In this document: positions 4,498-10,304 of the stretch, one piece after another | Layout of the letters: each line of letters begins with the position of its first letter | Numbering within the stretch: the first letter of the stretch is position 1 | Assembly (NCBI GenBank): GCA_905207515.1 | Contig: CAJLLK010000020.1 | Span: 1 to 16,423 of the forward strand | DNA length: 16,423 nucleotides | Direction of reading: 5' to 3' | DNA from: an uncultured Christensenella sp. | GTDB lineage: Bacteria > Bacillota > Clostridia > Christensenellales > UBA1242 | Notes under the pieces: generated by a model | The model's input: only the letters and a program-made list of their open reading frames with translations | Told to the model about the DNA's origin: nothing | Database searches by the model: none | Made by a program: the position numbers and the translations under genes

Positions 4498-5253
4498 ATG
4501 TTCCATGGTGACAAAGGGAAACCAAACAAATATCCGACAATGCGTCTGAATTTTGATATCGTGATTGACAACGAACGCCTTACTCTTCAAAAAATGTCTC
4601 GCAGATTGGGCTTTTTCACGATTTTGTTTGACGGCAAGATAAAAGATGTTGAGACGGTCTATGACACAGACAAAAAACTGTTGTCTGGCGCGGGGATTAT
4701 TATTCGAAAGAAAAACACGCCGCAGAGAACTTATTTCTCGCTGGTTCGAATTGTTTCCATGAGCAACATTCAAAACCGAGAAAAGAAGTCGTTTTTGGGA
4801 GAATGTGACCCAAACGACCAGCCAAGCGACTTTCCAGTTCAGATTGCCGATGAAATCAACAAAATTTTTAACAACCTTTTCACCATAAATCTTGTCGACA
4901 TTGTCAAACACAGCACGCCATATCTTCGCACAGAAATTTCTGGCAACAGATATAAAATCGTCAGCGGAACGGGTTACGAAGCGATAATTTCTTTTGAAAA
5001 CTTAAAAATCAGAGATTTCAGAAGCGGTCGAAAAGCGAAGAAACGAATTTTCTCCATCAAAATGGAACAAGACCCAAACTTTGAAAGAGAAAGACAACAA
5101 ATTTTGGATGTTATTGACCACTATTGCAAAGAGTTGGTTTTGCTTGAGCGAAACAGATTTGAAATTGCTGAAGTAGCGGTCAGACCACCGGTTAGAAAAG
5201 AAAAGCCAAAAGAAAAACCTAAAAAAGAAGAAAAAAACGAAGAAGAGAGCTGA
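4498..5253 (+). CDS. CYTH-like (triphosphate tunnel) domain protein, 251 aa
   Basis: The order of features recalls the CYTH fold, whose members act on triphosphates, polyphosphate or related anions through a beta-barrel tunnel: a first strand (MRLNFDIVID, 15-24), a helix ending RRLGFF, then DVETVYDT (50-57) with 'LLSGAGIIIRKK' (61-72), the usual 'YYDT...L...G..LRIR' signature, and later strands RYKIVSG (151-157) and RIFSIKME (183-190) leading to a long helix. The N-terminal ExExK motif needed for metal binding in true CYTH enzymes is not present (NFDIV instead), so it may be catalytically different or non-enzymatic. The C-terminal 30 residues are a Lys/Glu/Pro-rich tail. An ATG at 4498 with AAGGAG is chosen over the TTG at 4444, which lies in the promoter. 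Family assignment is by pattern only. Confidence 0.5.
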   Translation: MFHGDKGKPNKYPTMRLNFDIVIDNERLTLQKMSRRLGFFTILFDGKIKDVETVYDTDKKLLSGAGIIIRKKNTPQRTYFSLVRIVSMSNIQNREKKSFLGECDPNDQPSDFPVQIADEINKIFNNLFTINLVDIVKHSTPYLRTEISGNRYKIVSGTGYEAIISFENLKIRDFRSGRKAKKRIFSIKMEQDPNFERERQQILDVIDHYCKELVLLERNRFEIAEVAVRPPVRKEKPKEKPKKEEKNEEES

Positions 5254-5270
5254 AAATCTCTTCTTTTTTT
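5240..5270 (+). terminator. Intrinsic terminator of the CYTH-like gene, with the stop codon in its loop
   Basis: GAAGAGA (5242-5248) pairs with TCTCTTC (5257-5263), followed by seven T (5264-5270). The loop GCTGAAAA contains the TGA stop (5251-5253), so the 5' arm is coding sequence. Confidence 0.8.
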
Positions 5271-5343
5271 GCGAAAAATGTAAGATTTTGTAGATTTTTT
5301 TGTTATTGTCTTTTCTAAAAAGTGAAGTTCATATATTTATAGA

Positions 5344-6819
5344 GTGAAGAAACATAACAACAAAAATCAATTGGATTTCAAAACAAAACTTTGCTACGGC
5401 ATCGGCAATTTGGGTTATGGCTCAATGGGACAAACTGTCAGCAGTTTTATCATGTTTTTTGCAACTTCCGTTTTGGGCTTGCCAGGTTTTCTTGTCGGAA
5501 TAACAATTGCCATAACTTCGCTCTGGGACGGAATTTCTGACCCAATAATTGGTTATTTGAGTGACAACACAAAAAGCAAATTTTTTGGCAGACGGCTTGG
5601 GCATATGTTGTTTGCGAGCTTTGCGCTTGCACTCAACAACATCATTCTGTGGCTATGTCCAATTTCTGACAATCAAGTCGGCGCCATGCTTTGGCTTTTG
5701 TTGTTTTTGCTTTTGCAAGAGACTTTCAACACGTTTTTTGCCACACCATATTCGGCGCTGTGCATCGACATCGCTCCAGACTATAACGACCAAACAAAAA
5801 TGCAGGGGTTTAAGACAGTGTTCTATATCATGGGGCTGATTATGCCGAGCATTTTGATGTATGTTTTCATGCCGTCAAGTGGCTTTGGAGCTCAGGCACA
5901 ATTCAACAAACAAGGCTACATCAGCATTGCCTGTGTCAACTCTGCCTTGGCTTTGGTGTGCGGACTTATCACAATTTTTGGAACGCGAAAAAGAGTCAGG
6001 TCGATGCCAAACTATAGCGAAAAATTAAAAAATGATGAAAAAACCGCAAAAAATGACGAAAAAACCGCAAAAAAACACGGTTTTTCAACAATTATGGCGG
6101 GATATATTGAAACTTTTAAGAAAAAAGATTTTCGAACTGTCATGCTTGGCTATTCTGTTTCTTTGATTGCAACGGTCTTTATAACTTCGGTTGGCATGCA
6201 TTTGTTTACGTTTTGTTATCACTTTTCCAGCGTTCAAATTTCTTCGCTTATGATTTGCCTTTTTGGTGGCGCAATAATTTCTCAGGTGCTTTGGGTCAAT
6301 GTTGTCAAAAAATATGACAAAAAACAGACACTGATTTTTGCTTTGTGTGTCATTCTCTTTGGAATCGCTCTCACAAGTGTGACATTTTTGTTTAGACTCT
6401 ATTGCTCAAGCGATTTTATCTTTTGGTTTGTTTTGCCGTGTCTGTTTATCTGTGGAATAGGCTCTGGTGCGCTCTATTCTTTGCCGCACTCGATGTATGC
6501 GGATGTCGTCACAATGGAGCAATATAAAACCGGCGAAAACAATGCTGGAAGATATACAGGTTATTACACTTTCACTTACAACTTTTCAAATTCAATCGCG
6601 CTTTTGTTTATCGGGCTGCTTTTAGATTTTGTCAAGTTTGATTCTTCGCAGCCGGTGCAAGCTTTGTCGGTGCAAAACGGTCTCGGCAAGATTGTCTTTT
6701 TTGGAAGTGCCATTGCTTTGACGCTTGCCATAATCATTTTTTCAAAATACAACATCAAGCGCTCGGATGTTTTGAAAGTTCAGATAAAGGCAAACGAAAG
6801 CAAAGAGTTAAAATATTAA
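5344..6819 (+). CDS. GPH-family (MelB-like) cation:sugar symporter, 491 aa
   Basis: Twelve-helix major facilitator of the glycoside-pentoside-hexuronide:cation symporter family, which imports sugars or glycosides with Na+ or H+. The N-half shows the family signature: KLCYGIGNLGYG at the start of helix 1 and 'LWDGISDPIIGYLSDNTKSK' followed by FGRR (cytoplasmic loop 2-3). Hydrophobic segments recur through to residue 475. The central cytoplasmic loop is lengthened by a Lys-rich stretch with a 7-residue tandem repeat (NDEKTAK twice). The substrate cannot be read from sequence, and no glycosidase lies nearby. The start is the GTG at 5344; no ribosome site precedes it, but TATATT at 5332-5337 lies 6 nt upstream, matching the leaderless layout of other genes here. 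The terminator of the preceding gene isolates it upstream. Confidence 0.85.
   Translation: MKKHNNKNQLDFKTKLCYGIGNLGYGSMGQTVSSFIMFFATSVLGLPGFLVGITIAITSLWDGISDPIIGYLSDNTKSKFFGRRLGHMLFASFALALNNIILWLCPISDNQVGAMLWLLLFLLLQETFNTFFATPYSALCIDIAPDYNDQTKMQGFKTVFYIMGLIMPSILMYVFMPSSGFGAQAQFNKQGYISIACVNSALALVCGLITIFGTRKRVRSMPNYSEKLKNDEKTAKNDEKTAKKHGFSTIMAGYIETFKKKDFRTVMLGYSVSLIATVFITSVGMHLFTFCYHFSSVQISSLMICLFGGAIISQVLWVNVVKKYDKKQTLIFALCVILFGIALTSVTFLFRLYCSSDFIFWFVLPCLFICGIGSGALYSLPHSMYADVVTMEQYKTGENNAGRYTGYYTFTYNFSNSIALLFIGLLLDFVKFDSSQPVQALSVQNGLGKIVFFGSAIALTLAIIIFSKYNIKRSDVLKVQIKANESKELKY
6031..6072 (+). repeat. 21-bp tandem duplication inside the symporter gene
   Basis: 6031-6051 is repeated at 6052-6072 with one silent change (GAT/GAC), coding NDEKTAK twice. 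It sits in the central cytoplasmic loop, where length change is tolerated. Confidence 0.85.
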
Positions 6820-6863
6820 ATTGTTTGTAGAATAAAAAATTTGCAATTAAACACAATAAAAAC

Positions 6864-7370
6864 ATGAAAAAATTTAATTTTTTGGTGATTTTTTTGTGTT
6901 TTTTGAGCATTTTTGCTTTTTCGGGTTGTGGAAGTAAAACTTTGGATGCCGCAAGCATCGTCCGAGATGACGCCAGAACAGGTGGCAGTTTGAGTTTTGT
7001 TTATGACAAAAACACACAGACTGTTTATGTCGGCGGAGAAAATGAAGTGGTGCAGTTTTCAAGCGAAAATGAGGCTAAAGGTTTGAGCGAGGGTTGCAGA
7101 ATTGGTCTTAAGGTCACGGCCCCAGATGAGAGTTTGAACCTTGACACTGCGACACTCGAAATGAATGGCGTCAACTATGCTTCTGGAAATTTTCTTGAAA
7201 TGATTGACGGACAGAAACAACGATTTTTCAATCTCTATCCACTTGTTTCGCCAGAAGATGATGTCGTCAAGTTTTCTGTCACTTGGCAAGAAGGAACAAA
7301 AAAACAAGAATATAAAATCAAAATGGTGGAAGGCACCAAATATATGCAAAAAGACGGAAGTATAATTTAA
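6864..7370 (+). CDS. Small lipoprotein of unknown function, 168 aa
   Basis: The N-terminus is a lipoprotein signal: MKK, a hydrophobic stretch (4-18) and the lipobox FSGC with the lipidated Cys22, so the mature protein should be anchored on the outer face of the membrane. The rest is a soluble, beta-strand-like domain (for example SLSFVYDKNTQTVYVGG, 42-58, and VVKFSVTWQEGTKKQEYKIK, 134-153). I recognise no family. The start at 6864 is fixed by the signal peptide; no Shine-Dalgarno site is visible, and CACAAT at 6852-6857 is only a weak -10 candidate. It follows the symporter by 44 nt with no terminator, so cotranscription is possible and a link to the symporter conceivable but unproven. Confidence 0.75.
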   Translation: MKKFNFLVIFLCFLSIFAFSGCGSKTLDAASIVRDDARTGGSLSFVYDKNTQTVYVGGENEVVQFSSENEAKGLSEGCRIGLKVTAPDESLNLDTATLEMNGVNYASGNFLEMIDGQKQRFFNLYPLVSPEDDVVKFSVTWQEGTKKQEYKIKMVEGTKYMQKDGSII

Positions 7371-7390
7371 AAAAACAAGTTTTTTGTTTG

Positions 7391-7419
7391 AGATCTTTCG
7401 ACATCGCTCAAGATGACAA
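7391..7419 (-). repeat. Short dispersed intergenic repeat (TGTCAT..TGAGCG type), inverse copy
   Basis: On the minus strand this reads TTGTCATCTTGAGCGATGTC followed by GAAAGATCT, close to the common bacterial intergenic repeat with TGTCATCCTGAGCG. It is related to 1725-1760. It lies between the lipoprotein gene and the tRNA terminator. Confidence 0.5.
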
Positions 7420-7467
7420 GAGAGCGGACGTGGATGATTTGCGGTAGGCAAACACCGTCGGGGCAAT

Positions 7468-7493
7468 AAAAAAACGCTCGAGATGAGCGTTTT
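7468..7493 (-). terminator. Intrinsic terminator of tRNA-Glu
   Basis: AAAACGCTC (7471-7479) and GAGCGTTTT (7485-7493) pair perfectly around 5 nt; on the minus strand seven T follow (7474-7468). It begins right after the CCA end of the tRNA. Confidence 0.85.
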
Positions 7494-7567
7494 GGTGACC
7501 CCGACGGGATTCGAACCCATGATACCGCCGTGAAAGGGCGGTGTCTTAACCGCTTGACCACGGGGCC
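7493..7567 (-). tRNA. trnE: tRNA-Glu (anticodon TTC) with encoded CCA
   Basis: On the minus strand the acceptor arm GGCCCCG pairs with CGGGGTC (one G-T), the D region is GGTCAAGCGGTTAAGAC, the anticodon arm CCGCC-CTTTCAC-GGCGG has anticodon TTC, and the T arm carries GGTTCGAATCC. The discriminator is A and CCA is encoded (7495-7493). The mature body without CCA is 7496-7567. It has its own promoter and terminator and is a single gene rather than part of a tRNA cluster. Confidence 0.97.
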
Positions 7568-7591
7568 AAAAACAAACTTCAATGCTTTGTA

Positions 7592-7621
7592 AGTATAATA
7601 TAGAACATCCGATTATGTCAA
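7592..7621 (-). promoter_or_regulatory. Promoter of tRNA-Glu
   Basis: On the minus strand TTGACA (7616-7621) and TATACT (7592-7597) are spaced by 18 nt, 24 nt before the tRNA 5' end. A TATTAT (15-nt spacing) overlaps as an alternative -10. Confidence 0.7.
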
Positions 7622-7658
7622 GCGTTTTTACAAAAAAAGTGAAAAGAATTTATTTAAT

Positions 7659-7688
7659 TTGACAGCAAAGCAAACAAAATGTTAATAT
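7659..7688 (+). promoter_or_regulatory. Promoter of the first comF-like gene, leaderless layout
   Basis: TTGACA (7659-7664), 18 nt, TAATAT (7683-7688). Only 6 nt separate the -10 box from ATG 7695, so initiation 7 nt after the box would start the mRNA on the A of ATG. There is no Shine-Dalgarno site. Confidence 0.7.
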
Positions 7689-7694
7689 TTTTAT

Positions 7695-8447
7695 ATGTCG
7701 AAAACAGAATCTAAGCACAATTTTTGGAAAAGGTTTAAAGCGTTTTGGGAGCATTTGTTGTTTCCTGATGATATCAAATGCATATTTTGCGGAAGAGATA
7801 TCTTCAATTTTGATGAAAAACCATTTTGTGAAGATTGCGAAAAGACGTTGCCGTTTAATGATGGAAGTCGTTGCATAATTTGTGATGAACCTATTGACAA
7901 TGAAGCCACTGTTTGCGACAGTTGTCAAAAATATAAAAGGTTTTTTAAGAAGGCATATTGTCCTTTTGTTTATCAAGGCGATGTGAGAAAGGCAATTTTA
8001 AGTTTCAAAGACAGCAATCAAAGATATAAAGCTAAAGCTTTTGCCAAACTTATTGCCGAAAGAATTTTGAAGGACAATGTGAAACTTGACAAGATTACAT
8101 ATATTCCGCTCACGAAGAAAAAACTGAAAGAAAGGTCTTTCAATCAAGCGAAGTTGCTTGCCGAAGAGATTGGAAAGATTTTGAATGTGGAAGTTTTTGA
8201 TTTGTTTGAAAAAGTCAAAGACAACAAAGGTCAAAAGTTTGCTTCGTTTAAACAGCGACAAGAAAACACTTTGAATATGTATGTTCTTAAATCTGTTAAA
8301 CTTTCCAAAAAGGAAAATGTTTTGATTGTGGATGACATCATCACAACTTGCGCAACGGTAAATTATTGCGCGGGCTTGATTTCAAGCAAAGTCAAGGATA
8401 TTTATGTTTGTGCGATTGCAAGAAACAAACTTAGAATGCAAAAATAA
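7695..8447 (+). CDS. ComF-family phosphoribosyltransferase-like protein (paralogue 1), 250 aa
   Basis: ComF proteins pair an N-terminal zinc-ribbon region with a phosphoribosyltransferase-like domain; in competent bacteria ComF aids handling of incoming single-stranded DNA. Four Cys pairs are present: CIFC (29-32), FCEDC (45-48), CIIC (60-63), CDSC (74-77). The transferase half has the ComF signature SFNQAKLLA (148-156) and the PRPP-loop VDDIITTCAT (212-221); the usual Gly of 'TTGAT' is Cys here. The length fits ComF. It shares about half its residues with the protein at 12517-13236. No comFA or other competence gene adjoins it, so a role in uptake is not shown. Its start has no ribosome site and lies 6 nt from the promoter. 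A terminator shared with cysS follows. Confidence 0.85.
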   Translation: MSKTESKHNFWKRFKAFWEHLLFPDDIKCIFCGRDIFNFDEKPFCEDCEKTLPFNDGSRCIICDEPIDNEATVCDSCQKYKRFFKKAYCPFVYQGDVRKAILSFKDSNQRYKAKAFAKLIAERILKDNVKLDKITYIPLTKKKLKERSFNQAKLLAEEIGKILNVEVFDLFEKVKDNKGQKFASFKQRQENTLNMYVLKSVKLSKKENVLIVDDIITTCATVNYCAGLISSKVKDIYVCAIARNKLRMQK

Positions 8448-8477
8448 AAGCATAGAAAACCTATGCTTTATTTTTTT
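8447..8477. terminator. Terminator between convergent comF-like gene and cysS
   Basis: AAAGCATAG (8447-8455) and CTATGCTTT (8461-8469) pair perfectly around AAAAC, followed by A and seven T on the plus strand; the minus strand also has a T-rich run after the stem. The cysS stop TAA (8470-8468) overlaps the stem edge. Confidence 0.8.
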
Positions 8478-9826
8478 GTTATTTGATAGCCTTCTCGAGT
8501 GTCTTTGACGTCATAGCCGAACTCAGAAATTTCAGCTCTCAGTTGGTCTGCAAGTGCAAAGTTTTTTGCTTTTTTTGCCTGCCAGCGAGCTTGGCATTTT
8601 TCTTTCACTTCGCTTGGAATGTCATCCTTTTCGTCAAGGTCCAGCCCCAAAACTTGATTAAATTTCAAAAACGCCGTGTAAACATCTTTGCTGCGTTCTT
8701 CTCTCAACATTTTTTGAACGGTGGCAATCGCTTTTGGCATGTTTAGGTCGTCGTTGATGTTTTCCAAAAACTCTTTTTCATATTCGCTTGTGTCGACCTT
8801 TGCAACGCCATTTTTGTGCTCTTCAACCAAATTTTTGATTGATTTAAGCGTGTTTTTTGCCATAGCTAAGGCGTCAAAAGTGAAGTTTTGTTGTTTGGAA
8901 TAATGCGCCAGGAAATAGAAAAATCTAAAAACTTCTGGTTCAAAACCATTTTGCTTTAAATCTTCAAGTGTGAACAAGTTGCCCAAACTTTTGCTCATTT
9001 TTCCGCCATTTATTTGCAAAAATTCGAGATGCATCCACATTTTGACCACTTGGTGACCATAATAGCAGTTGCTTTGTGCGATTTCGTTTTCGTGATGAAC
9101 GGGCTTGTGGTCGACGCCGCCAGTGTGGATGTCGATTGTGTCTCCAAGAAATTTATCGCCAATCACAGAACACTCAATGTGCCAGCCTGGATAACCCATT
9201 CCCCAAGGGCTTTGCCACTGCATGATGTGTTCTTTTGGCGCTTTGACCCAAAGCACGAAGTCATAAGGCGAATGTTTTTCTTCATCGACATCAATTCTTG
9301 CGCCAGCCAGCTTTTCGTTGATGTCCATGCCCGAAAGGCGACCGTAATCTTTATATTTTGCGATATCAAAATAGACGCCCTTGCTGGTTTCGTAGGCGTA
9401 ACCTTTTTCGATGAGCTTTTCCACAAATTTTATCATATCTGGAATGACACTTGTGGCAGGAACAATATGTTCTGGCAGGTCGATGTTGAGTGCTTTTGCG
9501 TCTTTCATAAAAATGTCTGTATAAAATTTTGCAATTTCCCAAGGCGATTTGTGTTCTCTTTTTGAAGCAACCAGCATTTTGTCTTCGCCTTCATCTGCGT
9601 CAGAAGTGAGATGACCGACATCGGTAATGTTCATGACGCCTTCGAGATGATAGCCGTTATATTTCAAAACTCTTCTTATGTTGTCCATAAAAAGATAGGC
9701 GCGAAAGTTGCCGACATGCGGATAAGAATAGACGGTTGGACCACAAGAATACATTTTGACCAATTTGTTTGGATGCGATGGAACTTCTTCTTTTTTTCTT
9801 GTGAGTGAGTTGAAAAATTTGACCAT
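8468..9826 (-). CDS. cysS: Cysteinyl-tRNA synthetase, 452 aa
   Basis: Class I aminoacyl-tRNA synthetase charging tRNA-Cys. The Rossmann core has the HIGH-type motif as HVGN (37-40) after YSCGPTVY, with zinc ligand Cys28; WHIECSV (215-221, Cys219) and HTGGVDH..HHENE (234-248) supply the remaining zinc ligands; KMSKS is at 276-280. A helical anticodon region follows to EGYQITKK. The length is normal (450-470). The ATG at 9826 has AGGAGA at 9833-9838; the frame stays open for 28 codons upstream, but those overlap the preceding marR-type gene. It follows that gene by 13 nt, so the two form an operon and may be translationally coupled. There is no T-box leader. Confidence 0.96.
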   Translation of the reverse strand: MVKFFNSLTRKKEEVPSHPNKLVKMYSCGPTVYSYPHVGNFRAYLFMDNIRRVLKYNGYHLEGVMNITDVGHLTSDADEGEDKMLVASKREHKSPWEIAKFYTDIFMKDAKALNIDLPEHIVPATSVIPDMIKFVEKLIEKGYAYETSKGVYFDIAKYKDYGRLSGMDINEKLAGARIDVDEEKHSPYDFVLWVKAPKEHIMQWQSPWGMGYPGWHIECSVIGDKFLGDTIDIHTGGVDHKPVHHENEIAQSNCYYGHQVVKMWMHLEFLQINGGKMSKSLGNLFTLEDLKQNGFEPEVFRFFYFLAHYSKQQNFTFDALAMAKNTLKSIKNLVEEHKNGVAKVDTSEYEKEFLENINDDLNMPKAIATVQKMLREERSKDVYTAFLKFNQVLGLDLDEKDDIPSEVKEKCQARWQAKKAKNFALADQLRAEISEFGYDVKDTREGYQITKK

Positions 9827-9839
9827 AAGAATTCTCCTG

Positions 9840-10223
9840 TTAAATCTTTTTGTTAAGATATATGGAAAGTGTGGAAATTGCGTGCTCAACTTCAGGATTT
9901 TGTTCGTCAAAAAACTCTTGGAGTGAATTTAAAAATTGTGAGAGCTCAGCCTTTCCTTTTTCCGTCAAGCGCATCAGGCGACAGCGTTTGTCGATTTCGC
10001 CCTGACGAGAACAAATCAAGCCGTCTTTTTCGAGTTCTTTGGTCATGAGTGCAAAGTTGGATTTTTTCAGCCCCAATTTTTCGATTATCATGCTGACAGA
10101 CAAGTTTTCATATTGAGAAATAAAATACAAAACCTTGATGCGCAGCAAATTGTTGTTTGCAAAGTGTTTTGTCAAGTTTTCTGTCAATGCTTCTATTTCC
10201 AATAGCTTGTCTATGTTTTTCAT
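9840..10223 (-). CDS. MarR-family transcriptional regulator, 127 aa
   Basis: Winged-helix dimer of the MarR family: N-terminal helix, 'LLRIKVLYFISQYENLSVSM' (26-45), recognition part 'GLKKSNFALMTKELEKDGLI' (51-70), wing with RQGEIDKRCRLMRLTEKGKAE (73-93) and a C-terminal dimerisation helix. The DxR wing motif (DKR) is present. It lies 13 nt upstream of cysS and is divergent from recD2, so it likely regulates itself and with it cysS, perhaps also recD2. The ligand is unknown. The ATG at 10223 is preferred over the ATG at 10229, because the -10 box ends at 10232 and transcription should begin near 10225, leaving the upstream ATG untranscribed. Confidence 0.85.
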   Translation of the reverse strand: MKNIDKLLEIEALTENLTKHFANNNLLRIKVLYFISQYENLSVSMIIEKLGLKKSNFALMTKELEKDGLICSRQGEIDKRCRLMRLTEKGKAELSQFLNSLQEFFDEQNPEVEHAISTLSIYLNKKI

Positions 10224-10231
10224 ACACATTC

Positions 10232-10260
10232 ATTATATAAAAAGGCACTTTTTTTTGCAA
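10232..10260 (-). promoter_or_regulatory. Promoter of marR-cysS, near-leaderless
   Basis: On the minus strand TTGCAA (10260-10255), 17 nt, TATAAT (10237-10232). The ATG at 10223 is 8 nt from the box, so the leader would be about 2 nt. It is back to back with the recD2 promoter. Confidence 0.7.
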
Positions 10261-10269
10261 CTGTTTTGC

Positions 10270-10298
10270 TTGCTTTTTATTTAAAATGTTATTAAAAT
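10270..10298 (+). promoter_or_regulatory. Promoter of recD2, leaderless layout
   Basis: TTGCTT (10270-10275), 17 nt, TAAAAT (10293-10298), then 6 nt to ATG 10305. Initiation 7 nt after the box puts the mRNA start on the A of ATG. There is no Shine-Dalgarno site. Confidence 0.6.
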
Positions 10299-10304
10299 AT
10301 CACT

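Noticed and set aside
9827..9910. 28-codon N-terminal extension of CysS
   Set aside because: It overlaps the marR-type gene, lacks a ribosome site and is not part of the family; the AGGAGA site marks ATG 9826.
9826..10260. T-box riboswitch for cysS
   Set aside because: The gap before cysS is 13 nt and the marR leader about 2 nt, leaving no space for a T-box; no AGGGUGGNACCGCG-like core seen.
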